From Acidobacteriota bacterium (GTDB lineage Bacteria > Acidobacteriota > Vicinamibacteria > Vicinamibacterales > UBA8438), in contig WTGR01000525.1 in the NCBI GenBank assembly GCA_011523485.1, positions 1 to 7,065 on the forward strand: a stretch of 7,065 nt of DNA, written 5' to 3'. Below are positions 5,882 through 7,065 of this stretch, one piece after another. Both the position numbers and the translations under genes were made by a program. Below the pieces are notes generated by a model. It had not been told where the DNA came from. It did not search any database and saw only the letters and a list, made by a program, of their open reading frames with translations. Each line of letters opens with the position of its first letter. Position 1 is the stretch's first letter.

Positions 5882-6310
5882 GTGCGTGCGCTTCTGGACA
5901 TCAACGTCCTCCTGGCCCTCCTCGACCGCGATCACATTCAGCACGAGCAGGGCCGTCGATGGTTCCAGCAGCAGGTCCACCACGGCTGGGCGTCCTGCGC
6001 CGTCACCCAGAACGGCTTCATCCGAATCCTGAGCCAGCCGAGCTACCCGGGCCCCGTAGCCACCTTGCAGGCGACACGACTTCTGGCCACGGCTACGTCG
6101 ACCGTGCATCACGAATACTGGGGCAGCGAGGTTTCGATTCTCGACGAGACGATCTTCAATCACTCGCGCATTCACGGCCCGAGACAGCTCACCGACGTCT
6201 ATCTGCTCGGCCTGGCGGCGCACCACTGTGGACGCCTCGTCACCTTCGATCGGACGATCGCGCTGGCCTCGGTAAGGACTGCGAGCCCGAACAACCTCGT
6301 TGTCCTGTGA
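5882..6310 (+). CDS. vapC: VapC-type PIN-domain ribonuclease toxin
   Basis: A 142-residue PIN-domain endoribonuclease, expected to cleave tRNA or rRNA with Mg2+/Mn2+ and stop translation unless held by VapB. It begins MRALLDINVLLALLD with catalytic Asp6. VTQNGFIRILSQPSYP (41-56) is the T-x-x-GF-R-(I/V)-L signature of the VapC group common in mycobacteria and acidobacteria. LTDVYLLGLA carries Asp105 and RLVTFDR carries Asp123. The second acidic site of the classic PIN quartet is Gln43 here; many relatives have Glu, though Gln also occurs. Length is normal. The start is GTG, preceded by GAGGT five bases upstream; no ATG fits. It is probably translated from the same message as vapB. Confidence 0.9.
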   Translation: MRALLDINVLLALLDRDHIQHEQGRRWFQQQVHHGWASCAVTQNGFIRILSQPSYPGPVATLQATRLLATATSTVHHEYWGSEVSILDETIFNHSRIHGPRQLTDVYLLGLAAHHCGRLVTFDRTIALASVRTASPNNLVVL

Positions 6311-6316
6311 TCCGGT

Positions 6317-6345
6317 TTGACACTGTTTCTCCACCTATGTACGAA
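6317..6345 (+). promoter_or_regulatory. Candidate promoter with a consensus -35 box after vapC
   Basis: TTGACA (6317-6322) is a perfect -35 hexamer, followed after 17 bases by TACGAA (6340-6345), a poor -10 box (3 of 6). It could have served the lost mazE gene, or may now drive the dehydrogenase at 6470. Confidence 0.3.
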
Positions 6346-6358
6346 CACCGTATGTACG
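6336..6358 (+). repeat. Short direct repeat TATGTACG
   Basis: TATGTACG occurs at 6336-6343 and again at 6351-6358, with seven bases between the copies (15-bp period). It overlaps the presumed -10 region and ends where MazE similarity starts. It might be an operator half-site pair or a slippage or deletion scar. Confidence 0.55.
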
Positions 6359-6448
6359 GAGCTGGACGACCTCCTGACCCGCGTGACCGACGACAATAGC
6401 CATGGCGAGGTCGAAACCGGCCCGTCCGTGGGCGGCGAAGCGTCGTGA
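6350..6448 (+). pseudogene. C-terminal remnant of a MazE/AbrB-type antitoxin
   Basis: In the frame of 6359, the bases to the TGA at 6446-6448 encode ELDDLLTRVTDDNSHGEVET followed by GPSVGGEAS. This is the toxin-binding tail typical of MazE-like antitoxins (a Leu-Asp-Asp-Leu-Leu helix, then Asn-x-His-Gly-Glu and Gly-Pro-x-Val-Gly). The AbrB-fold DNA-binding half is missing. The same frame runs back without a start codon to the VapC stop, and the nearby ATGs (6337, 6352) are in another frame. No MazF toxin follows; the dehydrogenase begins 21 bases later. The piece is too short for the family (about 80 residues) and is taken as debris of a second toxin-antitoxin module. Confidence 0.6.
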
Positions 6449-6469
6449 CTTCTCCGGAGAGAGACGAAC

Positions 6470-7065
6470 ATGGATGCCAGGACGACGATTCCCCTCGGCG
6501 ACTCCACCCTCTTCCGCCAGCAGTGCTACGTGAACGGCGACTGGACGGACGCACGGAGCGGCGATGCCATCGAGGTCGACAACCCGGCGACGCGCGAGGT
6601 CATCGGCACCGTGCCGGCCTTCGGCCGGGAAGAGACGCGGGCCGCCGTCGAGGCCGCCGACGCGGCGTGGCGCGGGTGGCGCTCGCGCCCGGCGAAGGAG
6701 CGCGCCGGACTGTTGCGCCGCTGGTTCGAGTTGCTGATGGCCTACCAGGACGACCTCGCGGTGCTGATGACGACCGAGCAGGGCAAGCCGCTGGCCGAGT
6801 CGCGCGGCGAGATCGCCTACGCGGCCGTCGTTCGTCGAGTGGTTCGCCGAGGAGGCGAAGCGCGTCTACGGCGACGTCATCGACCATCCCCAACGGGGGA
6901 AGCGGATCGTGGTGCTGAAGCAGCCGATCGGCGTCGTTGCGTCCATCACGCCGTGGAACTTCCCGGCCGCGATGATCACCCGCAAGTGCGCCCCGGCGCT
7001 GGCGGGGGGCTGCCCGGTCGTCATTCGCCCCGCCTCGCAGACGCCGTTCACCGCCCTCGCACTGG
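6470..7065 (+). CDS. gabD: Succinate-semialdehyde dehydrogenase (GabD-like), N-terminal part, with a +1 frameshift
   Basis: This is the 5' part of an NAD(P)-dependent aldehyde dehydrogenase, cut by the window edge. It resembles GabD, which oxidises succinate semialdehyde to succinate in the GABA shunt. Residues 1-118 read cleanly: [24 protein letters not shown], then [19 protein letters not shown]. At 6821-6827 one extra base shifts the frame. Reading resumes one base on, with [50 protein letters not shown] and [12 protein letters not shown]. The unshifted frame stays open to the edge but is nonsense. The conserved coenzyme-contacting Lys of the VLKPAS motif is Arg here (VIRPAS). Catalytic Cys and Glu lie beyond the window. 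The ATG has GGAG ten bases upstream. Either the gene is a pseudogene or the base is a sequencing error. Confidence 0.85.
   Translation, partial: MDARTTIPLGDSTLFRQQCYVNGDWTDARSGDAIEVDNPATREVIGTVPAFGREETRAAVEAADAAWRGWRSRPAKERAGLLRRWFELLMAYQDDLAVLMTTEQGKPLAESRGEIAYAAVVRRVVRRGGEARLRRRHRPSPTGEADRGAEAADRRRCVHHAVELPGRDDHPQVRPGAGGGLPGRHSPRLADAVHRPRT

Noticed and set aside
6445..6918. A 157-codon plus-strand frame over the dehydrogenase start
   Set aside because: It is an Arg-rich shadow frame; the frame from 6470 shows clear aldehyde dehydrogenase motifs with a good ribosome binding site.

Overview
The window is GC-rich DNA, most likely from an Acidobacteriota chromosome (Vicinamibacteria-like is a guess). 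The main evidence is two genes of the ADOP type (acidobacterial duplicated orphan permease: MacB/FtsX-like permeases with no ATPase beside them), one of which carries the characteristic N-terminal prefix domain. The lineage is inferred from these families; no rRNA or other phylogenetic marker is present.

Layout. Left half, minus strand, read right to left: a DinB-family relic (4896-5010), an apparently full-length ADOP permease (2339-4867), a hairpin just after its stop, the C-terminal remnant of a DUF1569/DinB-like protein (2023-2265), an aminoglycoside-phosphotransferase-fold kinase (967-2016), and an ADOP permease cut off after about 275 residues (37-879). That last gene has its own Shine-Dalgarno sequence inside a CTAG-rich palindrome. 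Right half, plus strand: a TmrB-like P-loop protein (5086-5637), a VapB-type antitoxin overlapping its end (5622-5864), a VapC PIN toxin (5882-6310), a MazE-type antitoxin remnant (about 6350-6448), and the 5' part of a GabD-like succinate-semialdehyde dehydrogenase (6470 to the window edge) with a one-base frameshift near 6821-6827.

Interpretation. Only four loci look intact: the kinase, the long permease, tmrB-like and vapBC. Around them are at least four broken or headless genes: ADOP 1, DUF1569, DinB and MazE. The dehydrogenase frame is also broken, and the long permease seems to begin part-way through its prefix domain. This looks like a patchwork accessory region shaped by repeated insertion, deletion and toxin-antitoxin turnover, not one functional operon. 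The divergent point is between the long permease (start 4867) and tmrB (start 5086). The tmrB-vapB-vapC genes are packed tightly enough to be co-transcribed, but vapB also has a possible leaderless promoter and palindromic operator of its own. I found no convincing sign of a wholly new multi-gene system. The best leads are the palindrome that masks a ribosome binding site, the tmrB/vapBC overlap, and the gene relics.
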